Origin: Albula goreensis
Taxonomy: Eukaryota > Chordata > Actinopteri > Albuliformes > Albulidae
Direction: 5' to 3'
Length of the DNA stretch: 64,000 bases
Assembly (NCBI GenBank): GCA_022829145.1
Contig: CM040742.1
Span: 49,715,682 to 49,779,681 of the forward strand
Shown here piece by piece: positions 1-12,900 of the stretch. The notes beneath the pieces were generated by a model. That model had not been told where the DNA came from and searched no databases. It saw only the letters and a list, made by a program, of their open reading frames with translations. Position numbers and translations under genes: made by a program. The number at the start of each line of letters is the position of its first letter. The stretch's first letter is position 1.

Positions 1-892
1 CAGAGGGAGCGGTGGCTTAGCCGTGGGGGAGCAGCCTGAGGGAGCCATGGGCTTATGGGGGAGAGCGCCTGAGGGAGCCGTGGCTTATGGGGAGCAGCCA
101 GAGGGAGCCGTGGCTTATGGGGAGCAGCCAGAGGGAGCCATGGCTTATGGGGGAGCGGTGGAGGATCCTGAGGGGAGCAGGTGGAGGGAGCTTGGGGGAG
201 CGGCCTGAGCAGGGGAGCAGCCTGAGGGAGGGGGAGCAGCCTGAGGGAGCGTGGCTTATGGGGGAGCAGCCTTATGGGGGGAGCCGGCCTGAGGGAGCCG
301 TGGCTTATGGGGAGCGGCCTGAGGAGGGAGCCGTGGGCTTATGGGGAGCAGCCTGAGGGAGCCGTGGCTTATGGGGGAGCAGCCAGAGGCCGTGGCTTAT
401 GGGGGGGGAGCAGCTGAGGGCCGTGGCTTATGGGGGAGAGCCAGAGGGAGAGGGAGCCCTGAGGGGGAGCCGGGCTTATGGGGAGCAGCCAGAGGAGCGG
501 TGGCTTATGGGGGAGCAGCCAGAGGGAGCGGCCTGAGGGAGCCGTGGCTTATGGGGGAGCGGCCTGAGGGAGCCGTGGCTTATGGGGGAGCAGCCTGAGG
601 GAGCCGTGGCTTATGGGGGAGCAGCCAGAGGAGCGGCCTGAGGGAGCCGTGGCTTATGGGGGAGCAGCCTGAGGGAGCCGTGGCTTATGGGGGAGCAGCC
701 TAAGGGAGCGGTGGCTTATGGGGGAGCAGCCTGAGGGAGTCGTGGCTTATGGGGGAGCAGCCTGAGGGAGCCGTGGCTTATGGGGAGCAGCCAGAGGGAG
801 CGGCCTGAGGGAGCCGTGGCTTATGGGGGAGCAGCCTGAGGGAGCCGTGGCTTATGGGGGAGCAGCCTGAGGGAGCGGTGGCTTATGGGGGA
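1..892. repeat. G-rich minisatellite, about 30-31 bp unit
   Basis: Roughly 28 tandem units with the core gagggagccgtggcttatg followed by a g-run and agcagcc. Unit length drifts between 30 and 31 bp, so reading frames slip repeatedly and no frame stays open across the array. The array runs directly into the coding-looking patch that starts near 893, so it could be a decayed coding repeat or intron sequence next to an exon. G-runs in every unit make the + strand able to form G-quadruplexes. The array is cut by the window edge. Confidence 0.9.
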
Positions 893-1029
893 GCAGCTGT
901 CCCAGGAGGAAGACTGTCTCCTGGAGGCCCCACTGGAGGAGCTTACCCAGGCTGTGGGGTCCTCTCCAAAATCCTATGTACAGGACAGCTCATCTACTGA
1001 ATTCTTAAAAAGGTTTAAGAGCTCCTAAA
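893..1029 (+). CDS. Possible coding exon of an unknown gene, ends in a stop or a weak donor
   Basis: Right after the minisatellite, one + frame reads as ordinary protein: it starts EQLSQEEDCLLEAPLEELTQ, continues through GSSPKSYVQDSSSTEFLKRF and ends KSS followed by TAA at 1027-1029. Composition is acidic and Ser-rich and unlike the repeats on either side. A weak donor (aaaaag then gtttaag near 1013) could instead end the exon earlier. No clear pyrimidine-rich acceptor is visible at the left because the array reaches the coding patch. I do not recognise the family. It may belong to the same gene as the terminal-exon candidate at 2515-2628, but the phases do not join in an obvious way. Confidence 0.3.
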
Positions 1030-1030
1030 G

Positions 1031-1395
1031 TGATGCACAGTGACACACAGCTCTGCACAGTTACACACAGTCACACACAGCTCTGCACAGTTACACACAG
1101 TCACACACAGCTATGCACAGTTACACAAACTATGCACCATGCTATGCACTGTTGCATCCAGTAACTCACATTCACACATAGCTATGCAGTGTTATACACA
1201 GCAATGCACAGTCACACACAGTCATAAACAGCTATGCACAGTTACACACAGTCACACACAGTTATGCACTGTTACATACAGCTATGCACAGTCACACACA
1301 GTCAGGTATAGATATGCACAGTTACACACAGTCCCACACAGATATACACAGCTACACAAAGTCATAAACAGCTGTGCACTGTTGCACATGAGTCT
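1031..1395. repeat. Degenerate CA-rich tandem repeat
   Basis: Imperfect copies of cagttacacacagtcacaca alternating with agctatgcacagt, about 15-30 bp spacing and diverged. The + strand ORF across it (1040-1420) is made only of Thr/His/Ser/Cys repeats and is not a gene. Confidence 0.85.
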
Positions 1396-2100
1396 TCCAA
1401 ATGTCCTATTTTATATTTAGTTGTGTAAGAATTTACCGCAGCACTTTGGGGGAAAATGGGGAAGACATTTTTCTCTGCAGTCAAAAGCTACAGTGAGAGT
1501 GCTGCTGTAAACTGAGTGTGTGTCAGCAGCTGCAGATGGAATGAGCTGTGATTGGTGCTCCCCTAAAACTGCAAAGCACTGCTCTAGATCCACACAAACC
1601 AGCTCCCAGCGGAACTGCAGCTACTACGCATCTCCTGCACTAATCTTTTGCTACGCTTCTAAGCATCTGCTATGCTGATCCTGCAGACCTTCCTCCTTTC
1701 CTGTGCATCTCCTACACGTCTGCTGCAGATCTGTTATGTGCTTGCCACATGGCTGGAGTACTGCTCACTTACTCTGAGACTGGTGTCCCCTGGGATTCAG
1801 CTCACTTTCATTTCATTCAGCACTTTTCCTCTAGCTGAACCCCTCCCCATTCTAATCAATACTGTGGCCCCACATGCCAGTGTGAATTAAATGCAGGGCT
1901 AATCTTATTTCCTAATTGCCCCTGACAGTGGCTAGAACACGTCCCTCCTCATGGAACTCCTCTGAGCCTTGGAGGAGGACTGGAGAGATGGATGCTGGGA
2001 ATGACTGCATGTCCATTGGGCTTTGGGATTTTACCCGGCATAGATAGGGAGGGAGGAAGAGGGAGGGGATCATGAAAACACTACTAGTGGGATTCAAGGA
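1396..2100. other. No gene seen
   Basis: Ordinary AT-balanced sequence without a convincing exon. The 72-residue ORF at 1672-1890 shows no domain, no splice context and no repeat structure. Confidence 0.5.
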
Positions 2101-2112
2101 GAGCTGCAATGC

Positions 2113-2302
2113 AGAGAGAGGAAGAGAGAGAGAGAGAGAAGAGATATATGTATCTATAAAAATGGAGTGATACAATGATATAAGAAAAAAAATACATACA
2201 TACACACACCCATATATATATCCATATATATATTTGTGTATAAGTGTATGCGTGTGTATATATGTTGAGCTTGTTGAAATTGAGATTGAGAGTGAGAGAG
2301 AG

Positions 2303-2376
<74 letters not shown>
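2113..2376. repeat. Microsatellite cluster: (GA)n, TATA-rich spacer, long (GA)n
   Basis: A short GA run at 2114-2140 is followed by an AT/TATA and TGTG-rich stretch, then a nearly pure (GA)n at about 2290-2374. The long mirror-symmetric purine strand can form triplex (H-DNA). Poly-RE and poly-SL ORFs on both strands here are artefacts of the repeat. Confidence 0.95.
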
Positions 2377-2378
<2 letters not shown>

Positions 2379-2514
2379 ATGTTTGTGAGATTGCAGTGTG
2401 TTTCTGTAAGTCCCATTCCCTTAATATCACACCCGCCAAGCCTTGCTTCATTCTCACTGCACAATTTTTACTCTCCTGTTAGTGATAGTTAATTTCTCTG
2501 AGTTATTTCCCTGT

Positions 2515-2628
2515 GCAGCCATCATGCACCAGGACATGAGCAATCTGCTCACCGTGCACGATACTCTGTGCAACGGTCTCATCTCACTGATCAGAGAAAA
2601 AGACAGGCCACAGCAGCCCGTGATTTAG
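2515..2628 (+). CDS. Candidate terminal coding exon of an unrecognised upstream gene
   Basis: A good acceptor (ttccctgtgcag, AG at 2513-2514) precedes an open frame that reads IMHQDMSNLLTVHDTLCNGL, then ISLIREKDRPQQPVI and TAG at 2626-2628. The frame needs two leading bases, so the upstream exon must end in phase 1. The peptide looks amphipathic and helical (Leu/Ile heptads) with a basic, Pro/Gln tail. An AATAAA lies 130 bp downstream at 2759-2764, as expected for a last exon. I do not recognise the protein; the rest of the gene would lie left of, or in the first 2.5 kb of, this window. Confidence 0.45.
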   Translation, partial: AAIMHQDMSNLLTVHDTLCNGLISLIREKDRPQQPVI

Positions 2629-2758
2629 GATAACCTGTGCTTCTGGTGTACAAATGTGTCGTCCCAGGTATGGCACTTAAGGCCATATTGCTATATACAT
2701 CAATTCTTTAACTCAACATCTCCAAACAATTTTCAGCTAGATCAGCAATCACTGGCTA

Positions 2759-2764
2759 AATAAA
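2759..2764 (+). terminator. Poly(A) signal AATAAA after the candidate terminal exon
   Basis: AATAAA, followed by overlapping AATAAAT and another AAATAAAT near 2818. Spacing of about 130 bp from the TAG stop fits a short 3' UTR. Confidence 0.4.
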
Positions 2765-2869
2765 TAAATCACTGAATATTTGTTTTCCCATCCACACACC
2801 CTCAAGAATGAAAGGAAAATAAATAGGCTATGAGCAGAAAGTACATAGTTTATTTTGTTTTACAAGCTT

Positions 2870-3145
2870 ATTGCAAGGTTAGTATCAGTCTGTAGTTTTT
2901 ATGTGATATCCGTCAATAGCTCCGTATATGTTGTATACGTTTATATGTGGTCTACAATGCAGCATTAGTGTGTAGTTTAGCATATGGCATGTCTAGTTTA
3001 TCTTGTCACAATAGTCTGTAGTTTGGAATGCAGTATGTCTGTGGTTTATTTTTGGCAATAGTGTGGAGTCCAGTAATGTGGTGCAAGCATGTAGTTTAAT
3101 ATACAGAATGTGTGTGGCTTATCTTGTGGCAAAAATGTGTAGCTT
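2870..3145. repeat. Old, diverged tandem repeat, about 60 bp
   Basis: Recurring gtagttta and gcatgtctagtttatcttgt motifs at roughly 50-70 bp spacing, heavily diverged. The rest of 2770-3640 shows nothing gene-like. The segment 3640-3900 is the probable kptn promoter/5' UTR: no TATA box is obvious, and CpGs are moderately frequent. Confidence 0.5.
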
Positions 3146-3900
3146 AACAGCATTTCCCCCTGAAGTGACCATGTATCAGCACATGAGTAGTGGGGGGTGA
3201 ATGTAGTCCCTTCCACCTCAGTTATATAATTATATAATAAAATGCATGGTTACACATTTAGGATTATGTGTGCAGCCAGCTGTTTACATCCAGGTATTTC
3301 ATTGCAGCCATACTCAAATGCCAAACAGAGATGTAAGCGTGCAATGATAACTAAAGGTCAGCGGGAAACAATGCCTCAGCTGACTGCCACACGATCACTT
3401 TCCCTTGTTTACCAATGGAAATCTGGAAGGGCAGAGAAAGTACCAAAGCGTATTCTATGCGTTTTAGCGCCACCTGGTGAATTTCAACACATTTAAATGT
3501 CCTTGTGCTCAACTGAGATTCAGCCTCGACTACGATCTCGCCTCTGCACTCCAGTACAGTAGGTGGCGGTAATGCAAATATCAGTTGAAAATATCTCCCT
3601 TGGAAAAACTCTGGAAGAAGAATTAATAACCCCACGCGAAGATCATGGTGGGTTTGCGCTGCATCAGTTCAGCAGACGCAAGCGGTAGTCTGTCTTGGTG
3701 TGCAACACGGTGACGGTTGTGAGAACGTCGTAAAAGCCTCGATCATTCGTTAATCACCTGGACAGAACCACAGCCTTCCCCGAGTCTGAAAGCGTTTGGA
3801 GTATGGCGTACTGATGTACATTACAGACCGTGGTTTCTTGCGCCATAGCTCTGAGGCTAACGGTAGTCTCCCTACTCTGTGAATATAATCTTTGTGAAAG

Positions 3901-6900
3901 ATGCAACGAGACGCTAAAGATTCGTGTCCCTTTGTGGAAGACAGTTTTAGTCGCTTTTCGTCGCAGAGTAACATATACGGGCTGTGTAAAGCTGGCGATC
4001 AGGAGTTGCTGGCCGCAACACTTAAAGGCAAAGTCATTTGTTTCAAGTACCAAGACTTTCGTCAAAAACTACGCCCCGTTGCCAAGGAAGTACAGTTCAC
4101 CTACATACCAGGTTTGATTAACAAAATCTTAAAACCCCGAACGTTATACATAGTTATCTAAATACGGAAGCTGGCACGCCAGCTAACTAAAAGCTTGGGG
4201 AACTTATCGAATTATTAACGTGCCAAACGACCTTCCTTCCTTGCAGAGCAGTTAACTTGCTTAAGAAATTTCACAATAATAACATCCATAATAGCTGTGT
4301 GCTAACTTTGATAGCTGTGGCAGTAAGGGGCCCTATTGCATTGCTTTAGCTTTACTCCGCTCTGAGGCGACGCCCGTGCAGGATGCACAAGCTATCACAG
4401 TTCAGCTAACCTTAAACATTTCCATACAGTTAGTTTAAAAAGCTAGCAATCTGCAGAAATATTATCTTTTAACACACATGATGAAAACAATTGAATAAGA
4501 GTGCTTATGAATCCTATTGATTTTTATCTCTTCAGCATCTTCTACCTTAATAGTTCCCAAAACTGCCCTAGAGTGCCCTCTTGTATGGCGGCTTTCATTC
4601 CCACCTTAATTTCAGCTCCTATAGTGTAACGAGTTGTGCACTGTTCGTCGTTAGACCCTCGCACCTTCAAATGAGTGAGGATTTGCTCTTATTGTCACTT
4701 TGTAACATTAACAGCAGAAATATGCATTCATCTAAGAATGAATATTGTATATTCGTTTAAGGGCTATTAGTCCATTATATCAACTGTCAGACAACTTATG
4801 CTCTCATTTGGTGTGATGTGCTCTGCAGATGATTCCTATGAATACGTTCTGTCACCTTTGGCACTTTACCCCTCTCTAGGGTTATCTTTGCGCTTTTTGT
4901 ACCATTCTTATGCACTTTGCCTTGTAAGTCACTCTGGATAAGAGCATCTAACAAATGCCTTTAATGTAATGTAATGTAGGTTGCATTTAGCATTGATTAA
5001 CTGATAGACCTGCATCTGGATGTTGTTGGTGGTGAAGGTGTGGAAGTTAGATTGTAGAACAAAACTGTTTGTGGAAAATGTAAAGGTCAAAGGCAAAGCA
5101 AATGCATGTAATGAGTTCTACCTGCATTCTGCTGAAATCTGTTTCGGCACATTATGTAACTCAAGCACGTTTTCAACAGCTGTAACTGATAGAAAGATTG
5201 GTGGGACTTAAAACCAATACACATTCTCCAGGAGAATGTATGTCTCCACAAATCCAAAGCACAACCTTTTTATAATTTTCTCCAATATTAAATGAAGATG
5301 AAACTGACTCTTATCATGGTGAAGTTTGTTTGCCTCAGTGATGAGGAGTCATAATGGAAAAAATGGGTGGAGCTACGATTAGCAGTCAGTCACTGACACA
5401 GTTCAGTGTGATGTTTATAATAGTTGTGTTTGAGTGCTGTGATATGGCAGCTAGCTAGCTGTGTTTATGATCGATGTTTCTCTCCTTTTGTGCCATGTGC
5501 AGTTGATGCAGAGATCGTGTCTATTGACGCGTTCAACAAGACCCCGCCCAACAGGGGGTTGGTCGTAGGAATCACATTCATCAAGGTTTGCCTCTTTCCC
5601 TCCCTCCAGCACCTCTTCCATTTCAGCATGTATTATTTCTTTACCGTGTTCACTGCCCTTCCAGACTCCAGGCATTCCGTCTATCTCAAAATCAGAAAGC
5701 ATTTCTGCCAGAACAATTTGTCTCTATATTTATTACAGAACAAACACCAAAGAAATGTATGGCTCTGTCGTAACTGCCATTCAAAGTGGAGTCCCGCCTA
5801 CACGACATTGCGATTACCGTATTTATTCGTGTGTAACGCATCTTTTAAGATTATGTATTTTATTTATTTTAGTTTTTTTCATTCAGTATTTTATTAACTG
5901 AATACAATAATATAATAAATCTGACTTTTCCCATACATCGTGACATGGTCTGCCGCTGCGGTCTCCATGTCTGACAGCCTGAAATGGTACTAAGGAAATT
6001 CAGTGTGTATTATACACGAGAGATATTTTTACCAGGATTGCATTGCCCATAAATAGGGTTGCGTATTATACACAGGCGCGTATTATACACAAATAAATAC
6101 GCTAATCAGGAGTAGTAACTTGAACATTCACAAAGTTAGCTTTATTCCACAAGGGAAAGCATATGAGGTCGGCTTTCTTTCATGATTTACAGTTCCTGTC
6201 ATTCCTGTGTCTGATTGGGTATTGATGTTGAGTTCCAATGTCTGATTGGGTAATAGTAATTGTGCCCCTCCTTTAGGATTCTGGGGATAAGGCCAGCCCC
6301 TTCCTCAACATCTACTGTGACTATGAGCCGGGGTCAGAGTTCAACCTGGAGTCTATTGCACGTGCGTCTTCAAGCTGCAGTCCCTGTACCTGGAGCGCAT
6401 GAACTGAGTTACCTTTAAATAAGAGGCACCGTTTATTACAGAACCATGTCGTTATTGTCTTCGTATATTTGTCACCCTCTGTACAGCTCTGTGTGTCAGT
6501 AGTAAATACTGGCACTGTTTTATTTTTTTACCATACATTTCATTAACAAAAACTATTTTTAATGTTTGTGAATGATATTTTGGTATTGAATTCTGAAGTT
6601 TATGTAGTATGGCGATGCACTGAAGGAGAGGTTTTCCTCTTCACTAAGACCAAAAAGCTCACACTTGGCAGCATGTTTCTCACATGTTTCCTGCAGAAAG
6701 CTGTCTCAATCTGGAGCTGCAGTTTACTCCCTTCCAACTATACCACACTGAGTGAGTACACAGTGTTACACCACACTGAGTGAGTATGCAGTGTCACACC
6801 ACACTGAGTGAGTATGCAGTGTTACACCACACTGAGTGAGTACACAGTGTTACACCACACTGAGTGAGTACACAGTGTTACACCACACTGAGTGAGTACA

Positions 6901-9900
6901 GTGTTACACCACACTGAGTGAGTACAAAGTGTTACACCACACTGAGTGAGTATGCAGGGTCAGAAACACTGAGTGAGTACACAGTGTTACACCACACTGA
7001 GTGAGTATGCAGTGTCACACCACACTGAGTGAGTATGCAGTGTTACACCACACTGAGTGAGTACACAGTGTTACACCACACTGAGTGAGTACAGTGTTAC
7101 ACCACACTGAGTGAGTACAGTGTTACACCACACTGAGTGAGTACACAGTGTTACACCACACTGAGTGAGTACAGTGTTACACCACACTGAGTGAGTACAA
7201 AGTGTTACACCACACTGAGTGAGTATGCAGGGTCAGACACACTGAGTGAGTACAGTGTCAGACACACTGAGTGAGTATGCAGTGTTATACTACACTGAGT
7301 GTGTATGTGCATTTTAAATCACACTGAGCAACTACATCTAGAAAGCACTTTTTTACTGGGTGAACAGTCTAGTGTGTTTACTATGTCTCCTGTTGTTTAA
7401 GATGCAGTGTGTTTATTCTCTCTGCTCTTATTTAGGGTACAATATTTATTTTCTCTGCTCTTGTTTAGGATGCAGTGTGTTTATTCTCTCTGCTCTTGTT
7501 TAGGGTGCAGTGTGTTTATTCTCTCTGCTCTTGTTTAGGGTGCAGTGTGTTTATTCTCTCTGCTCTTGTTTAGGGTGCAGTGTTTATTATCTCTGCTCTT
7601 GATGAGGGTGCAGTGTGTTTATTTTCTCTGCTCTTGATGAGGGTGCAGTGTGTTTATTTTCTCTGCTCTTGTTTAGGGTGCAGTGTTTATTCTCTCTGCT
7701 CTTATTTAGGGTACAATATTTATTTTCTCTGCTCTTGATGAGGATGCAGTGTGTTTATTCTCTCTGCTCTTATTTAGGGTGCAGTGTGTTTATTTTCTCT
7801 GCTCTTGTTTAGGGTGCAGTGTTTATTCTCTCTGCTCTTGTTTAGGGTGCAGTGTGTTTATTTTCTCTGCTCTTGTTTAGGGTGCAGTGTTTATTCTCTC
7901 TGCTCTTGTTTAGGGTGCAGTGTGTTTATTTTCTCTGCTCTTGTTTAGGGTGCAGTGTTTATTCTCTCTGCTCTTGTTTAGGGTGCAGTGTTTATTCTCT
8001 CTGCTCTTGTTTAGGGTGCAGTGCACGGATGGCAGCAGTGAAACTGTGTTTCTGCTCAGTGGCCATGACCAGCACGTCCACTTGTACAAAGAGGTGAGGT
8101 CTTACTGGTGCTACGAACAGGGTTGTGACACATCTGGATCCAAATGCAGGGGGCAGGTGCCCTCTCTGTGATGTGATAGAGAGTATAATATTTAATTGTC
8201 CTCTGCAGCAGGGTTAGGGTTACCCTTACCCAAACCCTCTCTGTGATGTGATAGAGAGTATAATATTTAATTGTCCTCTGCAGCAGGGTTAGGGTTACCC
8301 TTACCCAAACCCTCTCTGTGGTCAGGTAGAGACTGTCATAATGAGCATTATCAGCAGGAGGCTTACTGTCTGCATGGGTAATATGTTTTTTGAGAGAGTC
8401 TTTCATTACCTTTTCATTGGTGGCCAAAGTGTGTGGCTTCACAAAAGAATGAACACTGCTTTCTTAATTATGTGTGCGGAAAAACAACGCTGATCGTTTG
8501 GAAGAGATGAAAGAAATACATTACTGGGCTCTAGCCGTGTGGATGCTCTTTAGATGGTACTGTAGTTCATATTTGAGAACCACACAATTACTTGTCATCT
8601 AAACATGATCTGGGGTTGGGGGGTGGATGGGCTCTTCCTCTTTAATTCTGTGGAAAGTTCTATGGACAGTGTTTACTCACTGTGTTTTTGGTTTGTGCTA
8701 ATAAAGGCTAATTTGAAATCCTTTCTCTTCGGTAGAATGCCTCTCTGCACCAGTTTGAAGAACACCCTGTAGAGAGACTATTTCCAGAGCTGCAGGAGTT
8801 GCCCAGCAAGTAGGAGTGTGTTTGTGTGTGTTCACTGTCTCTGCAGTGTGAAACGTGTGTGTTCACTGTCTCTGCAGTGTGAAATGTGTATGTGTGTTCA
8901 CTATCTCTGCAGTGTAGTGTGTGTGTTCATTGTCTCTGCAGTGTGTAATGTGTGTGTGCATTGCCTCTGCAGCATGTAATGTGTGTGTTCACTGTCTCTG
9001 CAGTGTGAAACGTGTGTGTTCACTGTCTCTGCAGTGTGAAATGTGTACGTGTTTTCACTGTCTCTGCAGTGTGAAATGTGTACGTGTGTTCACTATCTCT
9101 GCAGTGTAGTGTGTGTGTTCATTGTCTCTGCAGCGTGTAATGTGTGTGTTCACTGTCTCTGCAGTGTGTAATGTGTGTGTTCACTGTCTCTGCAGTGTGT
9201 AATGTGTGTATTCACTGTTCTCCAGTGTTCTCTGGTTGGATGTGAAGCCTGTTCCAGGGCGTCGGCGTCTGTCTGCATTCGGCTGCCAGAGTGGCTGTGT
9301 GGGGCTCGCCTTGGTTGATCAGACAGGACCCAGTGAGAATATGTTGTCATTACACACTATTCACTTGGACTGTACATGCACACGATACACTACTTACTAT
9401 TCACTTACACTGTATCGTTTACACTATATTAATTTACTTATGCACTATTCATGTACGCTGTCCACCACACACTCTTCACTTATGCTATAACTACACACTA
9501 GGGCTGAGCGATTAAACGATTTCAAATTTCAATCAAATTCAGCTTCTCTTGTTTAAAGAAAAAGACACAAAGCAATGATGTCTTAAACAAGTAACTTGAA
9601 ACCCTTCCCCATTTCTAGCTGAGCTTTCATATGTACCCACATTGGGAGCATAGCATGTGAGAAAATGCTTAGCCCACGACAACTGACAAATTGATTTTTA
9701 TTGTAAATACACAAGTTGCTTATTCATGCATTATTTTCTTGCAATTCATTATCTTACAAAGTTTTCGGCAGCAGAGATTAATGATGAGTTTTTGTCCTTT
9801 CATATTGAATTCATGATTCATTTAAAATGTACAATTTCGATATAGTCTACATCACAAAATTGCTGTATTTTTGCTGTCTATGTGAATATGACTTCAATAA

Positions 9901-12900
9901 ATACACACGGAAGTGCAGCCTAGTATACTGCAGTATATTTAAACATAACGTGAAGATAATGCGAGATAGCCTATTTACAGTAATGTATGCTGTTAGGGAA
10001 TTAAGATTAATCGATGATGTGTGGGTGATTGTTTGTTGTAAGGTTATTTCTGATTGTCCTTTAGCCTGGGATATAAAGGGTAAAAATGTTTTTTCATATA
10101 CTAAGATTACATGGATGTGTTTCTGCACACAACTTTCCTCAGCACTGAAATGCGTCCAAAGGTTGAAGCTGCATAGCAACAAATTGGCAAAACGTCTTAA
10201 TACTAGCCAAGACCGATGTTTTTTTCCCTTATTGTCTTCTCACTGCCATGAAAGTAATTCTCGCAGGTTGGACATTATCAAAACTAACATGGTCCCATTT
10301 CAAAATCTGTTTCAGTGGCTGGATGTATGTATATCTTACTAGTTTGTCATACTCTGTTTAACGTTTATAATAACCAACATTGTAATAAACCCCTACTCAA
10401 CAGGCACAGCGTCACCCAAACCTCACCTCACCAAACTGCACTCACTATTTCCTTTACATTTTTTTTTTTTTTTTTAACCAAGTATGCACCCACTATCATC
10501 TTAAATAAATGACACAACAGCATACTTAAATGTTCCTAAATTTTAATTAGTGTTCATAAATAGCCACAAAAATAATAGTGAAATTATTATTACTTTAACT
10601 TTACTGCAGAATGTGCAATATTTAGATGCTGCTCCTGAGACATAAGTGAATGACCCACCTATTTCAACGTCAGCGAATGTCAGACAATGTTTACAGAAAG
10701 GTCCTATTATTTTCTTATTGGAATTATTTTATTTGTCATTAGTATTTAATTACCACAGCCACTGCTTTTCTGATAATTGTTCTGTTCAATTGTTCCATGT
10801 TCTATGCCAATTTTTTTTTTTTTTTTTTATGCCAAAAAAATTACATGTTTGAGGCAATTCATATCGTTAAGTTCCCATCCTAGCATTAGAATATAGAGCA
10901 GTTAATATTTTGATGGTATCTCATGTGGTAATGCATAATCACATGTTTTAAATCTGTTACACAGTGAATATTGACCTGCAGCTTGACTTTAAAAAATTAC
11001 ATTGCAAATGAAATCGCAATGTCTGTCAGAAATATTGCAATTGGATATTTTCCACAAATCGTTCAGCCCTACTTCACACTGCAGTACACACCCTAAAATC
11101 ACACTGTACAATTTCAATACACACCATACACCAAATACTGTACACTGTCACTAGACACTGGATACATTATGCATTACACTCCATACAAAACACTATACAC
11201 TTACCTACACACTACAGCATTTATTAGTGTATAATACGCACTTTTCCCCTCAGAATTTTAAAATTAGGGGTGCGCATTGTAAACAACAACTAAATGTTAC
11301 CCCTTTTTCCCCGGCTAAGTGTGTGGCCATATGCGGGATGGTATGACCAGAAATAAGTTATATTTATTAGGGATGTAATGGTATACAAAATATACATTTT
11401 CGGTACAGCAGGGAAAACAAAAAATATAGAAAACAACATTTTTGAAAAATATAAACACTCAACTCCTTGGTCACAATTCTGTAACAGTTAGGGCACTGTA
11501 GTATTCACATATTGTCATTAGGAAAAAATAACGCGTGCAGTGAACACAAATGTCAGTAATGCTCCATCACAAGCATCCTCTGACCTGTTGATGATCCCTG
11601 AACAGCTGCAGCTCACGCTCGTTTACACAGTGCAGGTACAATGGACTGCCTGAAATGCACACACGAAGGCACATTGTAGCAGAACTCAAGCACTTCAACC
11701 ATATGCTTAAATCCTTTATTCTCTACAACCGAGTATGGTCAGATATCCACAGTGATAAACATTCCTAAAGCAGTAGGTATTGCATTGACACAGTCTGAAT
11801 CTGCAGTGAGAGGCTGCTTGAACGCTGTGGGGAGAAGGACTCGCCTTCCTGTCTGTTTTTGTCTCATTCTGCTTATCGACACATTCGGGTGATGCCGTCG
11901 TAAATGACATGTTTTAATTGTATCCACAGATATACCTGACTTCAGTTGAACAATTTCTGCATAGTTTGACACTAATTGCTGTCTATTTTCGCTGTAACTG
12001 AGCAGGAAATCGTACTGTTCCCATATAATGGATCTAAATGTGATGGGAGGACCCTTCAGCTCGGGTCTGGCATTTGTATTTGCCATACAGATGGCAGCAA
12101 AACTGCATGAGCTTGGCTAACCAGGCTAAGCCAACTAGCATGCTACAGCTGATAGGCAAACAACTGCTGCACTGACAAAACATTCCGGGTAAAACTCGCA
12201 CAGGGCGTACCGAACCAAGGTAGTCGCATACCGAACCAAACGTCCTGTACGGTTCGGAACAAATGCACGTATCGTTACACATACAGTGCCTATCATAAGT
12301 ATTCACCCCCTTGGATGTTTTACCCTTTTATTGCTTTCATTAATCAATCATGGTCAATAAAATTTGGCTTTTTCACACAAAAATTTATCGGAAAAAACTC
12401 TTTTATGTCAAAGTGAAAACAGATTTCTACAAAGTAATGTTAATGAAACAAAATTATATAAAGAAAAATAATGGTTTGCATAATTATTCACCCCCTTCAA
12501 GTCAGTATTTAGTAGATGCACCTTTGGCTGCAATCACAGCACTGAATCTGTGTGGATAAGTCTCAATCAGCCTTGTACATCTGCACACTGCAATGTTGCT
12601 CCATTCTTCTTTGCAAAACTGCTCAAGCTCTGTCCGGTTGCATGGGTATCGGGCATGAACAGCCCCTTTCAAGTCCAGCCACAAATTCTCTTCAAGATTG
12701 AGGTCTGGGCTTTGACTCGGCCACTCCAGAACATTTACCTGGTTCTTTTTAAACCATTCCTGTGTAGTTTTTGCAGTATTTTTTGGATCATTGTCTTGCT
12801 GGAAAACAAATCTTCTCCCAAGCCATAGTTCTCTTGCAGACTGAATAAGATTGTCCCCCAGGATTTCGGTGTATTTTGCAGCATTCATTCTGCCCTCTGT

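Noticed and set aside
9827-10342. 171-residue ORF inside the hAT element
   Set aside because: No hAT transposase motifs; AT-rich chance ORF.
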